A DNA stretch of 64,000 bases from Miscanthus floridulus (GCF_019320115.1 NC_089588.1:113770733-113834732), one strand, 5' to 3'; shown: positions 41,601 to 53,477, counted from the first letter of the stretch. The notes: generated by a model not told the origin, from the letters alone. Program-made: numbers and translations.

Positions 41601-44265
41601 GGCGCACGGGAGTCAGACTATCTGGGCGCTGTCTTCTTCCTCCGACGCCGTCAGGCTGCCCCGCGCGCCTAGGGTTTCCGCCGCCGGCCACGCCTCCGGT
41701 CCCGTGCCCGCGCCCGCCCACACCCGGCCCCCGGCGTCCCGCACCCGGCCCCTGGCGCCCGCCCCCGTGCGCCTAGGGTTTCTGCCGCCGGCCACGCCGC
41801 CAGTCCCGCGCCCGCACCCGGCCCTCGGCGCCCGGCCCCCGGCGTCCCGCCCCGCACGCCGACGATGCACGCTCCCGGCGCCCCGCGCCCGGCCCCCTGC
41901 CCCCGCGCACCGACGACACATGTATGTTCCTCCTCTCCCTTTCTCTGTTGTGCTGCGTCTGCTTGCTGTCATTTACTTAGCAGTTAAGTTGATTTCCTTT
42001 TGAGCTCTTATCTGGATTGGATTAGTGCTTGAGAATAATATAAGTACTAGTAGTCTAAGTACTTATTTATTAGTCATCAGCTGTTGGCAGTAGCTCAGTT
42101 CAGGTCCTATCCTGTATGTATGTATGAGTGTACGCCATGTATGTTAGGACCCCTCCTAGGTCTAGGTGCTGGAAGGAAGGCAACACCAGCTCAGTGTTGC
42201 CCTAACTTAAAATTCCCATGTTGTTTAGCCATTCTCCTGTTTCCAGTAGGAAATTGAGCAATCAGTGGTAGCATTAGTACTAGCTGAACCCAGGATCTGG
42301 CAAAGATCTTGAAACCTTGCTGTAACATAATCATGTGTCACTTGCGATGATGTAGTACTAAACTGGAGGGCTTGGAGATCCAGTTGGCAGCAGGTTGGTT
42401 GGGTGTCCATCCCCATCTTGAACAGAGGCTGAAGAATCCTAGGATTCCCATCCCCTGATCCCAGCTTGTCCCCCTTGTCTGCTGACTAAAACATAAGGGT
42501 GTTGTTGGTTGTTGGATGGGATTTGCATTGTATATGCTGGCTGAGGGGATACATGTTGAGTGGAATGGAATCGTATTTTAGAAAAGAAAGTGTTTAATGA
42601 AGTTGCATGAGCGTATATGAGATGCTATTTTATTTTAGTTATTATCTATTTGAGCGGATGCGGTATCTCTGACCAGGGGCGTCCATGGGCCCGTGCGACC
42701 GAACTGGGCCCCCAAAAATCATGGGCCCCAAGATTTACTAAGTATCCTAAGCATATATAATAATTTTGGGCTTTGTTTTAATTAGAAAATCAGCCTAAGC
42801 TGTCTTCCTTGGCCCAAAAACGTGGCCTGCTGGAGGTGGAGCACAAGTCACGATCGTGACTTCCTTCCGGAAACGGAGCTGTCGCGGCGATTCCAATTTT
42901 TCACATAACCCTTCCGCCTTCGTCACCGCCTTTTTCACGTAATAAGTAGACTGGGGGTGTGTGCTACTGTGTGTACTGTGGTGGTGGCAAACCAGCTTTT
43001 GATAAGGAATCGCGGCTGTTTCCTTGTGTGGCTTTGGTTGGCGTCACCGCCTTTAATTAAGGCCCCGTTTAGATCCAAAAATTTTTGGATTTTGGCTCAC
43101 TGTAGCATTTCATTTGTATTTGGTAATTAGTGTCTAATTATAGACTAATTAGGTTCAAAAGTTTCGTCTCGCGATTTCTCGACCAACTGTGTAATTAGTT
43201 TTTTTTTCGTCTATATTTAGTACTCCATGCATGTGCCGCAAGATTCGATGTGACGGGTACTGCGCAAAATTTTTTGGAATCTAAACAGACCCTAACTATA
43301 ATGACAATCATTCATGTGTTGATTCTCTGCACTAGTGTGGTGTTTGAGTGGGGGATCATCTCTCTCACTAGTCACTAGCCTCCGTCCTGTCTACTTATTA
43401 TTTCCCTTTTGCACCTCCTTTTTCTTAAGCAAATCTGGTTGCCTGGACTTTTGGATAAGATCTGAAAACAAAAGATAACTGAGTCGACGATGGTCAGCTC
43501 TCCCACCCTCCATGTCGTCGTCGGCCCTGATCGGACGATGCTGATGACGCTGATTTGTTGTTCTATCGCTGAAAAGCAGTGCTCTCAAATGAACACGGCC
43601 GTCGTCTTTACCCCCCTACCCTAGTAGAGCCTAGGCCTACATACGACCGCCAGGCCATGTGCTCTTCCTGCTCCTGCTGCTTTGGCATACTCACTTTTCA
43701 ATTGCAAACTTCTTCTTCGTCCTTCTAATCCAGTTCACTGGTACACTCGTACTACTACTAAGTACTAACATGTTGTCCAGTTCACTAGTACACTCATACT
43801 ACTACTTTCCTACTACTACTGTCTACTACTTTTGATTGTCCGATCTGCTTATCAGGTTCGGAAGCATATGCTGTTCTTACATTGTCATGTTGCTTTTTCT
43901 GGGAAGCAGCACCTGCTTTTTTTTTTTGCCAAATCTCCCCTCTCCTCTCCTCTCCTTTATTTTGCCGATGATGAAATTGTTCAAGTCCATACATTATATG
44001 GAATATGAGCTGATGATCAAGAACTTGTGAGGAACTTGACATCATTAGCAGCCGCCCCTACATTACCTTCCCCTCTCTTCTCTGTTATGATGCCTTGATG
44101 CTCCAAGTTCATGATCATATGATGATTGACATATTTCTGAGGCCTCTACTACTGGTACTACTTGTTTTTTTAATATATTGTTGTTTTATAGGACTACTTT
44201 GGTTTATAGACATTTTTATTTCTTATACCTTCTCGCGTACCTAAAGCACACGTTCTTGTATCTGT
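41601..44265 (+). other. CACTA leader/intron region without a recognised gene
   Basis: GC-rich to 41920, then intron-like AT-rich DNA. Includes a MITE at 43061-43292. 42660-42840 contains a gggcccc-rich stretch of unknown origin. No convincing ORF. Confidence 0.5.
43061..43292. mobile_element. Tourist-like (PIF/Harbinger) MITE, TAA target site
   Basis: Ends ggccccgtttagatcc and ggaatctaaacagaccc are imperfect inverted repeats; TAA lies on both sides (43058-43060, 43293-43295). 232 bp. Confidence 0.85.
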
Positions 44266-46910
44266 TAGAACAAAGCGCGAAATAATATCGCGGACACCAG
44301 ATAGTGCAGCCCGATGCCCCAAGCCTGATGAGCAGCCAACCCTTGAGGAGCAAGCACTAGAGGACCAGCTTACTCAGGAACAGTTCGATAACGAGGTAGA
44401 AAATAATCTAGAAGTGATGCTTACTCAGGACAGTGTGATGAGGAGAAAGGCCCCGAAGGAGAGGCTGCTGAAGGCGAAGAAGAAGAGGATGATGATGATG
44501 ATGACTCAGAAGAGGGATATGAAAGTCCCGATGATCCTTTCCCACGTGAAGTCAGAAGGAGGCCAACGGAGGAAGATTTGGACAAGGATTTTGACCTGAA
44601 CGAGGAGGTAGGGAAAAAGCCTTAGCTTGAAAATTTTGCTAAAGCTTTGGTTGCGTTACCTCTGCTAACACTTTGACCTGTCGTATATACAGGTCCCTCC
44701 TAAAACTCGAAAAAGACGACATCGACGTCCGCGACATCTCGCTGGACAAGATGGAGTAGAGGAAAGGAGAGCAGAGGCAACAGCCACAGAGACGGATCAC
44801 GATGCCTCTGCTCCACAAACTCAAGACACAACCACGACTACCAAGCCTAAGAGGAAACGAGGGGATAGAAAAAGAAATCTATATCCAGATAAGGCATGCT
44901 ATGTGATAACGGAGGTCGGGCCAGCAGGAGAGATCCTTGAGCTGAAGGAATTAAGAGGAAAATTCCGTAATGCGATCGGGGCCCTAGTAAGAGATAAATT
45001 GAACCCAACAATCCCTAATTGGAAAGATGTACCAGAGAACACAAAGAATGCACTATGGGATAGGCAGCTGAAGGTCAATTTTAGATTTCTGGAGGGTAAG
45101 CACGAATTGGTAAACAAAATGCTATCAGGATGATGGGAGAGTCATTCCGACGTTGGAGGTCGGAGCTCAACACGACGTATATCCAAAAAGGGTTAACTCC
45201 CTTCAACGAGTTCGGCAAAATAACTCCTAGTCAATGGAAGGAGCTCGTGGCTCAGAAGACTTCACTGGAGACATTGGAGCTCAGTGCCCGTAACACCGAG
45301 CTGGCAAAGAGGAACAAACACCACCATCATCTAGGCCCCGGTGGCTACTATGCCAAGGAAGAGCAGTTTAGGAAGATGGACGAAGAGGCCGCAGCTGCTG
45401 GGAATATCGATGTGACGAATTTGAAGGTACGCTCAAGGAACTGGATATATGCGAGGAGTACAGAATCATCCGACAGTAATCTTAAGTTTGATAAATCGGA
45501 GACCCAAGAGGCGGTATCAAGGATACTGAAATATGCTGAAGACAAGGAGAGGGCTCATTCAATCCTTCCAGAGAGAGGGACGAGCTTAGCCTTGGCTTGG
45601 AAAATAAGGAGCACATAGGCTGCACCAGGGGGCTAGGGAAAATGACGACCTGGAAGCAAGGATTCGAAGAGGACAGGCACATGTACAAGAAACATGGCCG
45701 AGACCAGGAGACTAGTCTTGAGCTCCAAGTGAAGGCTCTAGTTGTGAAGGCGCTGGAGGAGCAAGGACTGTCTACGGAGCCACAGATATTAGTGACGCCG
45801 CCGGGAGAACTGGCATTAGTTGGCAGCCCTCCAAAAGTTCCTAGCAGCCAAGGTTCCACTACAGCCACAACCCCAGTCGATCTCATACGGGAACCAACTA
45901 GTTGCACCTTGGTGTTTCTCAGTGGCTGGCAGAACACTGTGATGGAGGTGGCAACGGGTGTGGCACATCCTCCTGGTGGCTTACACCACAATAATAAGAT
46001 ATCGCCGGACTACACTAGGGTCGAGGTGCATACAGTGAAGCCCGAGTTCATGCAGTGGAGGATAGACTACGCAACTCCCGAGGGGCTGGTGTTACTCGGA
46101 GATGTTATGGGGCAGTTTATCCTCTGGTACAAACGGGACATTATATTGATTGCTTCTTCGCTACCTCCTCCTCTCCCAAATTTGGAGCGAGTTGTTGAGG
46201 TCGGGGAGATATTTTCACCGTCTCTTGACCCCCATATTCCTGAGATGCCACATTCTTCCCTACCTCCTAGCGAGCATGTGCCTGATGAGATGCCACAACC
46301 TTCTCCAGCTCGTACCGAGCAAGTGCATCATGAGATACCACAGTCTTCTCAACAAGCACAGCCGATACATGAACAACGAGTGCCTCCTGAAGAAGCTGCA
46401 CCACAAGAAGATGAGGACGTGCCTGAATGGGAACTTCGAAAGAAGCATCCAATCATCATAAGGCCAGTTTATGTTCCGATCACAGACGTCTCGTCGGTGT
46501 CCAAGTGGTATTCCCATGACCAGTTTAAGCCTGAGAACCAAGTTAAAAAAGTCCCATCACGGGGTTCTGAGAAGGCCGTCACTAGCAAACTCCACCAAAT
46601 TGCAAAGCAGTATCCAAATGTTGATGCCATCAAATGATCAAAGGATTGCCCAAAAACATATGAAAGAGGCAAGCCCTTCCTACCAAACCGGGACATCCAA
46701 CGCCTACCACTTGGAATGAGAAGGTTCCATGATTGGTACTTGCATGTTCTCCCAACGAGCATAGATATCATACAAGTATGCTTCCCCACCGGCACATTTG
46801 GAAGCCCAGCCGGGAAAATTGTCTTTGACTTCAATGACATGCAAACATGCTTTCACCTAGGAGAAATGGAGATGAATCTAATTCGCACGTGGTGCCTATA
46901 AGTCCTTGTC
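44266..46910 (+). pseudogene. Transposase_24-like (Ptta/En/Spm) gene of the CACTA element
   Basis: An acidic exon (EGEEEEDDDDDDSEEGYESP, ending near 44610) is followed by an exon from 44692 after TATACAG: basic KTRKRRHRRPRH, then CYVITEVGPAGEILELKELR, NAIGALVRDKLNPTIPNW and RQLKVNFRFLEG, as in plant Ptta/En/Spm transposase proteins. The chain continues with GPGGYYAKEEQFRKMDEE, TTWKQGFEEDRHMYKKHGRD and a segment with LLGDVMGQFILWYKRDI, a pattern I associate with DUF8039. Frameshifts near 45125 and 45570 and a TGA at 46635-46637 break it. The last part has FGSPAGKIVFDFNDMQTCFH. Such proteins are thought to help CACTA mobility by DNA binding. Confidence 0.72.
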
Positions 46911-46975
46911 CTCCCGATATGATATCAATGTAATCTTTGAATTTTGTTGTAACTAACCCACGCCGTGATTTGTAG

Positions 46976-47990
46976 AATGCAAGTGCACATTGTCAAACAA
47001 ATGCCAAGTGTGAAAGCCGGGTATGTGGACCCTCAAGCTATAGCCCAAACAAATTTCAATTACCCTAAACGGTGGACACTAGATGCCAAAAAGCTAGCTG
47101 CTGCAAAGACTCTTCGGGAGAAAGAGCACATCCGTACGGCAAAACTAAGGGAAGAGTCCCTTAAGGTTGCGGCATACATTGCCCTGGCTTTTAAAAATCT
47201 CCAACAACACTATACTATATGGCTACCATACAACTTCGAGTAAGCTCAACTCTATACTTAAAGCTTTGTTCGATATATTTTATTCGATGCAAAAGAGCTT
47301 ATCTAGTTCTATGATTAAATCCATGCAGCAACCACTGAATTTATATAGCCGTCGATGTCGGGAGGAGCATGGCATGGGTCTTTGATTCATTAGATAAGGA
47401 CACGGTGACATACAAAGACTTCATATCGATTCTCAAGACGTATACATATCGACAATCCTTATTAGCTTATATGTTTGTATACATACTTGTAATATTCACT
47501 TTTGGATACTAACAAGTTGTATTTGCTAAAATAATTCGAACAGGGCGTTTAGGTTCTATGTCACTAATCATCATGGAAGGCATGATCCAGCAAGGAAGGA
47601 AAAGCTGGCTATAAAAACACTATGTGCGGTAAGTGTAACTTACTTCTTCAGTACTCCGTTACATGGCTGTCAAAAGCATTACTTAACATTTTCATATGCA
47701 AAACACACAGTGCCCCAAGCAGAAGCCTGGGAGTGTACATTGTGGATACCATATATGTTCTATAATGAGTAACACCGGTGCCTACAGGAGACACCCCTTA
47801 AGGGTAAGTTTGAACCTCTTCACCCGTAGTATAAAAACTTCGTAAATGGTATGAAATACTAAACCGAAACTTGTTCTCTTGTAGTGGAGAGAAGAGAAAG
47901 GAATAAAAAGAGACACATACAAGGATGACCAACTCTTAGAGCTCATCGGTGACCTTTGCAACTTCATATTGGACCAGATTGTACACGTCA
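46976..47990 (+). pseudogene. Ulp1-like (C48) cysteine protease remnant of the CACTA element
   Basis: After the acceptor TTTGTAG, MQVHIVKQMPSVKAGYVDPQ and a long helical stretch end in QQHYTIWLPYNFE. Following exons encode MAWVFDSLDKDTVTYKDFI and, at 47711-47800, CPKQKPGSVHCGYHIC. The spacing Gln ... Gly-Ser ... Cys-Gly matches the oxyanion Gln and nucleophile Cys of Ulp1/SENP proteases. The His and Asp region is degraded. Several grass DNA transposons carry such genes; their role is unsettled. Exon borders are only approximate. Confidence 0.65.
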
Positions 47991-48181
47991 GAGGCGCCTA
48001 CTATGACCGAGAGTCTGAGTTAGGTACAAATCCTCAATACGAACACCTTCGTGAGACTGAAAGGCTACCTCTAGGACGTTGATAACAATGTGTATGGAAT
48101 TTGTATATTTAATGATGGATTGTATATATTCTTGTGAATTGGACTTATAATTGTAGTTTATAGAATACTCTTGTGCTTGTA

Positions 48182-48325
48182 GTCGCGGTCGTGGGGCGTT
48201 CGGCAACGCGAACGTTGGTCGCGGGGCGTTCAGCAACGCGAACGCGGTTTGGAATGTTGGTCGCGGGGCGTTCAGTAACGCGAACGCGGTTCGGAACGTT
48301 GGTCGTGGGACGTTCGGCAACGCGA
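48182..48325. repeat. 43-bp tandem repeat, about 3-4 copies
   Basis: ttggtcgcggggcgttcagc recurs at about 48214, 48256 and 48299. Lies just inside the right hairpin cluster. Confidence 0.85.
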
Positions 48326-48369
48326 TTTTAAATTGTAAATTTGAATTTTTTTTTTTGCGGAAAAACATA

Positions 48370-48660
48370 CTGTAGGGGTGGTTCTAGATTGAACCGGCCC
48401 TACAAATACCTGTTTGTAGGGGCGGCTGGTACTACAGCCGCCCCTACAAATCGATTTGTAGGGGCGGCTGGTAGTATAAGCCGCCCCTACAAATCGATTT
48501 ATAGGGGCGGCTGGTAATACGAGCCGCCCCTACAAATCAATTTGTAGGGGCGGCCTGGGAACCGCCCCTACAAATGCATGATTTGTAGAAACCTTTACGT
48601 AGGGGCGGCTGGGCAAACTGCCCCTACAAAGGGTTACCAGCCGCCCCTAGAAATGTTTTT
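48370..48660. repeat. CACTA subterminal hairpin repeats, right
   Basis: About six units of ttgtaggggcggctggtan(n)agccgcccctacaaat type, each about 42 bp, sharing the motif of 41460-41582. Confidence 0.92.
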
Positions 48661-48671
48661 TGTAGTAGTAG

Positions 48672-49556
48672 AGGTCATCACATGAATTGGACACGACATT
48701 ATTTTTATTTCTTTTTTTTACTTTTATTACAATTGCATTCATATTATTTGGCCCATTCCCCCTGTTGAGCGATCCATGGGATCCGTCAGGGGGTCTGTCG
48801 GTCGGCTTCCTCTTTCCCAGGGACTTAATATACCCATATGTCAGACTGTCGTCACCATGGATTTCATAGATTTGTTCTATGTTGGATCTGCTTGGACCTA
48901 GAAGTGTTTGGATTGAAAAGTTAGAGTGGAGTTGTTTTGTTTTTTGCAGATCTGGAGATACTAGAGCTCTCACAAATAGGCCCTTACTCATGAATCCAAT
49001 CCTACCTCTGGATTCAACCACTCCTGTTCTTCACCTCCAACTTCCCATGATTCATTGGTCAAATTTTGGTCAAACTTGAGAAAAAGTTTGCTTAAACTTG
49101 AGACAACTCTAGTTCATTTGTTGCTTCTTGACTTTGGGTCAAAATTTGATCAAAATTGAGCAAAAATTTCATCAAAGCGTGAATTTCATGGACCATTCAA
49201 AACATTTGAGTCATATTCCAAATTTTTTGAACATGGCTATTGTTGTGGTGTCCAAATCATGGAAGGCAAGTTGATGGGGAATGCTGGAGGCTAGAAGCTG
49301 CTGATTCCACCCATGGAAGGCAGGTTCGGGGCTCGTGTCTATGAGAGGCTTGTACGTGGGGAAGAAATCTTATCCTCTCCGATCTCAAATTAAATACTAG
49401 ACTCCTTAATCTCATTGAAGCTTTCGGTGCATTTCTCCTAGTGTCACCCAATCCTAATCTCTTTTTCCTAGCGCCGTCTCTATTTTTCATATCTCATTGA
49501 AGCCTTCGTATATCAACACTTGCGTCACCAGTACACTGCCCCCCTAAGGGCTCTAC
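48672..49556. other. Intergenic sequence, nothing recognised
   Basis: AT-rich, with no ORF similar to a known family. It does not continue the NBS-LRR gene. Confidence 0.6.
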
Positions 49557-49559
49557 TTA

Positions 49560-50407
49560 GGCTGTGTTTGGATGGAGGGACGAGGTGGGATGGAACGGGA
49601 CAGTCCTGGGACGATTGATGTTCGGTTGGGAGTCTCTCGGGAGCGAGGACGTCCCACTCGGGAATATTCGCATGAGATTCGGGTTCACTCCGTCCCCTCA
49701 GATTTCTCGGACGGGGGCCGTCCCAAGTGGGACGAGGCGCTCGCTGGCCGGCGTGGAAGAAGAGAGGAGGGGCAAGGTTCGGCCGCGGCCAGCCTCAGGC
49801 GCCGCCGCCGCTGCGCGAGTGAGCTCCGGCCTTGCGGCCGCGCGGGAGAGGATGGGAGGAAGAAGGACGGGCGCGCGGGAGCTTGAAGACGGAGGAACCC
49901 AGCGGGGCGAGCACGTTGCCTCGCGGGCCGCCGCGCGGGCGAGAGCCGCCGCCTCGTAGGCCTCCTCGTGGGCGAGTGCAAGCACGCCGCCTCGCTGGCC
50001 ACCAAGCGTCGGCGCCTCGTGGGCGAGCGCTGCCGCCTCGTGGGCGCGGGGCGAGCTTGGAGGAAGGAGGCACGGGGTGAGCTCGGGGGAAGGAGGCACG
50101 GGGCGAGCTCGCTGGATGGAGGCGCGGGGCAAGCTTGCTGGGGAAGCCAGGCGCCGGCGGAGGAGACGAGGTGGGCGGTTGGGATCGAAGAGATAAGGAG
50201 AGGAAAGAGAAAAGAAGATTTTTTTTAAAAAAAATGACAATTGGGTCCCACCTGTCAGTAGCTAATCCCACTTTTGTTGTCTCTGGTCCAAACAGAAAAT
50301 GGGTTCATCCCATCCCTCCTTAACCAAATAGAAAATGAAGCCGTCCCATCCCACGAATCAGAGTCAGGACCGTCCCACCCCACTTTGACTCTCAACCAAA
50401 CGCTACC
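49560..50407. mobile_element. TTA-flanked non-autonomous element with GC-rich core (PIF/Harbinger-like)
   Basis: Ends ggctgtgtttggatgg and ccaaacgctacc are inverted; TTA duplications lie at 49557-49559 and 50408-50410. The 848-bp element has internal fragments repeating cgtcccatccca at both arms. The centre (49740-50170) is GC-rich with repeats of ggaggaaggaggcacgggg and no convincing gene; it may be captured DNA. Confidence 0.78.
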
Positions 50408-50410
50408 TTA

Positions 50411-51277
50411 TAGGGCGAGGCGGACAGTACGGCGGCCCATTATTACAAGAATAGCCCTTAGTACCGAGACATTACTCCTAGCATGGCTTCGCTTAAGCGT
50501 CTCAAATTTCATGCCAATATCCCGACATTTTAATACACCCTCTCGTTTTCTGCGTTGACCTGGGCCGGTCCACAACTGGAAGGGACGAGTCCACGGATTA
50601 AAGAACGTGGGTTGCGAGTACCATTGCATGAACCAGAGCCACAGCCACCATTGGAGGAGGGGCGTCCGGAAGGAGTGGAGCAGCAACCACGAGAAGCAAA
50701 ACCGACTGGGGTGCCGCCGCCCGCCGAGATGGTACCGAAACTGGAGCTGGTGGAGTTAGTGCCTGAGAGAAATTGCTATGATGTGCTAACACATATCACC
50801 CCACTCAGATACAACATACGACTACTTATTGGAGACAGTAACTGAAATAGTGAGGCTTATGGGTTTTCCTGTATGTCACTCATTCCCAAGGCGTATGGTT
50901 CTCCCAGGTTTAGCACTCATTCCTTTTAGTTAGATACCTGATAGTTTTGAGCCCTCTCTCTCTCTCTCTCTCCACCCACCCACCCCATGCTGGTGTATAT
51001 ATGAAGGTAGCCAGTAGTATATATAGAAGAAAATAAGCTAAATATAAAGTACAGTGCACTTAATAGAAAGTAGGTATGATGTTTTTCCTTTCTTAAAGAA
51101 TGTAGCTAGGCATAATGATATAATATAAGGTGAACGTTATTGGGAGCTACATGGAAATACTTTTTACTCTGGCAACATCTAATAATCCATCTTTTTCGGC
51201 TTGTTTTTTCAGCCGGAACCATGTTTTTCTCTCACAACAAATCAGCTGGAACAGTATTTCGGCTTGTTTTTTCAGCG
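50411..51277. other. Intergenic; CT microsatellite at about 50948-50972
   Basis: 50555-50845 is open in one frame (Pro/Glu-rich) but unrecognised. 51180-51277 has ttcggcttgttttttcagc twice and forms, with 53478-53490, a MITE into which the copia derivative inserted. Confidence 0.5.
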
Positions 51278-51282
51278 AAACG
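51278..51282. repeat. Target-site duplication (left), copia deletion derivative
   Basis: AAACG, identical to 53473-53477. Confidence 0.93.
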
Positions 51283-51377
51283 TGTTGGAGTTGTTCCAAA
51301 TTCACTCCAGGATATAGGCCGGGCTTCTGACGGAGCGAAGCGGAGGCCCGTCGCTGGAGGCTTGGGCCGGAGCGTAG
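51283..51377 (+). repeat. 5' LTR remnant (U3 start)
   Basis: Near-identical to 53155-53249 up to gagcgtag, then unrelated. Lacks the TATA-like tatatac and all of R and U5. Confidence 0.92.
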
Positions 51378-51447
51378 TTATTGAAGAGTGTAACGCAAGT
51401 CAAGAAGGACAATTGCACCTCCTAAGCGTCTTATTGAAGAGTGCAAT

Positions 51448-53052
51448 TTGTCTTACTATGCTTTGAGTTATGCTGAACAAGTGGAGAATGTTCATGAGCC
51501 AGCAACCTATAAAGAAGCTACTCGTTGTGGTGATACTGAGAATTGGATTTCTGCTATGCATGAGGAGATGCAGTCTCTTGAGAAGAACAGTACATGGGAG
51601 ATTGTAGCTTTGCCTAAGAATAAGAAGACCATCAGCTGCAAATGGATCTTCAAGAGAAAGGAGGGTTTATCTCCAAGCGAGCCTCCAAAGTATAAGGCAA
51701 GGTTAGTTGCTAAAGGCTACAGTCAAATTCCGGGTGTTGACTACAATGATGTGTTCTCTCCAGTGGTAAAACATAGTTCAATTCGTACTTTCCTTAGTAT
51801 TGTTGCTTCACATGATCTTGAGCTTGAGCAGTTAGATGTGAAGACTACATTTTTGCATGGAGAGCTTGAGGAGGACATATACATGGACCAACCAGAAGGG
51901 TTCATAGTGCCTGGCAAGGAAAATTATGTGTGCAAGTTGAAGAGATCCTTGTATGGTTTGAAACAGTCCCCTCGTCAGTGGAACAAGAGGTTTGATTCAT
52001 TTATGTTAGCACACAGTTTTAAAAGATCTAAGTATGATAGCTGTGTTTACATCAAGCATGTTAATGGATCACCTATATATTTGCTGTTATATGTTGATGA
52101 TATGCTGATTGCTGCCAAGAGTAAGATTGAAATCACTAAGTTAAAGAAGCTATTGAGTAGTGGTTTTGATATGAAAGATCTTGGTAGTGCTAAGAAAATT
52201 CTTGGTATGGAAATTAGTAGAGACAGAAAATCTGGTTTGCTATTTCTTAGTCAACAAAATTATATCAAGAAAGTTCTTCAGCGTTTCAACATGCAAAATG
52301 CTAAGGCTGTTAGTACCCCTATTGCACCTCACTTTAAGTTGTCAGCTGCTCAGTGTCCTAGTACAGATGCAGAGATTGAATACATGTCAAGGGTTCCTTA
52401 TTCTAGTACTGTTGGGTCTTTGATGTATGACATGGTTTGCTCTCGTCCAGATTTGTCATATGCTATGAGTCTTGTTAGTAGATATATGTCTAATCCTGGC
52501 AAAGAACATTGGAGGGTAGTTCAGTGGATTTTCAGGTACCTCAGAGGCACAGCAGATTCCTGTTTAAAGTTTGGAAGAACTGATAAGGGTCTTATTGGCT
52601 ATGTGGATTCTGATTATGCTGCTGATCTGGACAGGCGAAGATCACTTACAGGTTATGTGTTTACTGTTGGCAGTTGTGCTGTGAGTTGGAGGGCTACTTT
52701 ACAGTCAGTTGTTGCTTTGTCTACTACTGAAGCAGAATATATGGCTATTTGTGAAGCGTGCAAAGAATTAATTTGGCTGAAAGGTTTGTACGCTGAGCTT
52801 TGTGGAGTTGAATCTTACATAAGTTTGCACTGTGACAGTCAAAGTGCAATTTACCTCACTAAAGATCAGATGTTCCATGAGAGAACTAAGCACATAGATA
52901 TCAAGTATCATTTTGTGCGTGATGTGATTGAAGAAGGTAAGCTGAAGGTATGCAAGATTAGTACTCATGATAATCCTGCTGATATGATGACAAAGCATGT
53001 TCCTGTTGCTAAGTTTGAGCTGTGCTCAAGCTTAGTTGGTTTAATTGGATAG
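51448..53052 (+). CDS. Copia reverse transcriptase-RNase H, N-terminally truncated but uninterrupted
   Basis: 534 codons without a stop. RVT_2 begins near [20 protein letters not shown], with [48 protein letters not shown] and the catalytic [12 protein letters not shown]. RNase H shows [29 protein letters not shown] and [20 protein letters not shown]. The annotated ATG is simply the first in the frame, which is open before it. The mother element encoded gag, protease and integrase upstream in one polyprotein. With its promoter deleted, it is unlikely to be expressed from its own LTR. Confidence 0.9.
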   Translation: MSYYALSYAEQVENVHEPATYKEATRCGDTENWISAMHEEMQSLEKNSTWEIVALPKNKKTISCKWIFKRKEGLSPSEPPKYKARLVAKGYSQIPGVDYNDVFSPVVKHSSIRTFLSIVASHDLELEQLDVKTTFLHGELEEDIYMDQPEGFIVPGKENYVCKLKRSLYGLKQSPRQWNKRFDSFMLAHSFKRSKYDSCVYIKHVNGSPIYLLLYVDDMLIAAKSKIEITKLKKLLSSGFDMKDLGSAKKILGMEISRDRKSGLLFLSQQNYIKKVLQRFNMQNAKAVSTPIAPHFKLSAAQCPSTDAEIEYMSRVPYSSTVGSLMYDMVCSRPDLSYAMSLVSRYMSNPGKEHWRVVQWIFRYLRGTADSCLKFGRTDKGLIGYVDSDYAADLDRRRSLTGYVFTVGSCAVSWRATLQSVVALSTTEAEYMAICEACKELIWLKGLYAELCGVESYISLHCDSQSAIYLTKDQMFHERTKHIDIKYHFVRDVIEEGKLKVCKISTHDNPADMMTKHVPVAKFELCSSLVGLIG

Positions 53053-53154
53053 TCCAAGAGACTATTGTTGGCACCAGTGGTTTTTCTATCTTTGTTATGT
53101 TCAGGATGAAGGGTTGATTTATGATACAAGATGAATTTGTCTCAAGGTGGAGTT

Positions 53155-53472
53155 TGTTGGAGTTGTTCCAAATTCACTCCAGGATATAGGCCAGGCTTCT
53201 GACGGAGCGAAGCGGAGGCCCGTCGCCGGAGGCTTGGGCCGGAGCGTAGCGGTACGGTACGGTATATACACCCTTGCTAGGGTTTCGTAGAGACTGAATT
53301 CTCTTGTAAGCCGCCATAGGCGTGTAACCCAAAACTCTTGAGATAGTGAGATTGTTGCTGGCTGGTGCCCGTGGTTTTTCCCCTTCACATCGAAGGGGTT
53401 TTCCACGTTAAATCGTGTATCTCCTCTGTGGCTTGATTCTTTACTTCATATTCCTATACGTCGTTCGTAACA
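53155..53472 (+). repeat. 3' LTR of the copia deletion derivative
   Basis: 318 bp, TGTT...AACA, preceded by the purine-rich caaggtggagttt. Contains ggtatatacac, a likely TATA box. Confidence 0.92.
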
Positions 53473-53477
53473 AAACG
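53473..53477. repeat. Target-site duplication (right), copia deletion derivative
   Basis: AAACG; matches 51278-51282. Confidence 0.93.

Larger units (their letters stand above)
41239..48671 (+). mobile_element. CACTA (En/Spm-like) transposon, decayed, left end hidden by gap
   Basis: Hairpin repeats of tgtaggggcggctgg and its complement cluster at 41460-41582 and 48370-48660, as CACTA subterminal repeats do. The right end gttttttgtagtag is one base away from the CACTACAAAAAAC terminus. A TATA box near the left cluster starts a plus-strand unit with a Transposase_24-like gene and an Ulp1-like protease. I see no Transposase_21 (TNPD) gene, so it is non-autonomous or shortened. Confidence 0.78.
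51283..53472 (+). mobile_element. Ty1/copia deletion derivative with intact RT-RNase H frame
   Basis: Starts TGTTGGAG and ends CGTAACA, flanked by AAACG on both sides. The first 95 bp match the 3' LTR start; at 51377 the sequence jumps into the internal region just upstream of reverse transcriptase. Gone are the rest of the 5' LTR, primer site, gag, protease and integrase. The 3' LTR (53155-53472) is complete. Confidence 0.92.

Noticed and set aside
48672..49556. Continuation of the NBS-LRR gene after the CACTA element
   Set aside because: None of the expected motifs (GLPL, MHD, leucine-rich repeats) appears on either strand.
49698..50271. Pro/Ala-rich ORFs of 100-180 codons on the minus strand
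   Set aside because: Low-complexity products of the GC-rich core of a transposon, overlapping plus-strand ORFs of equal quality.
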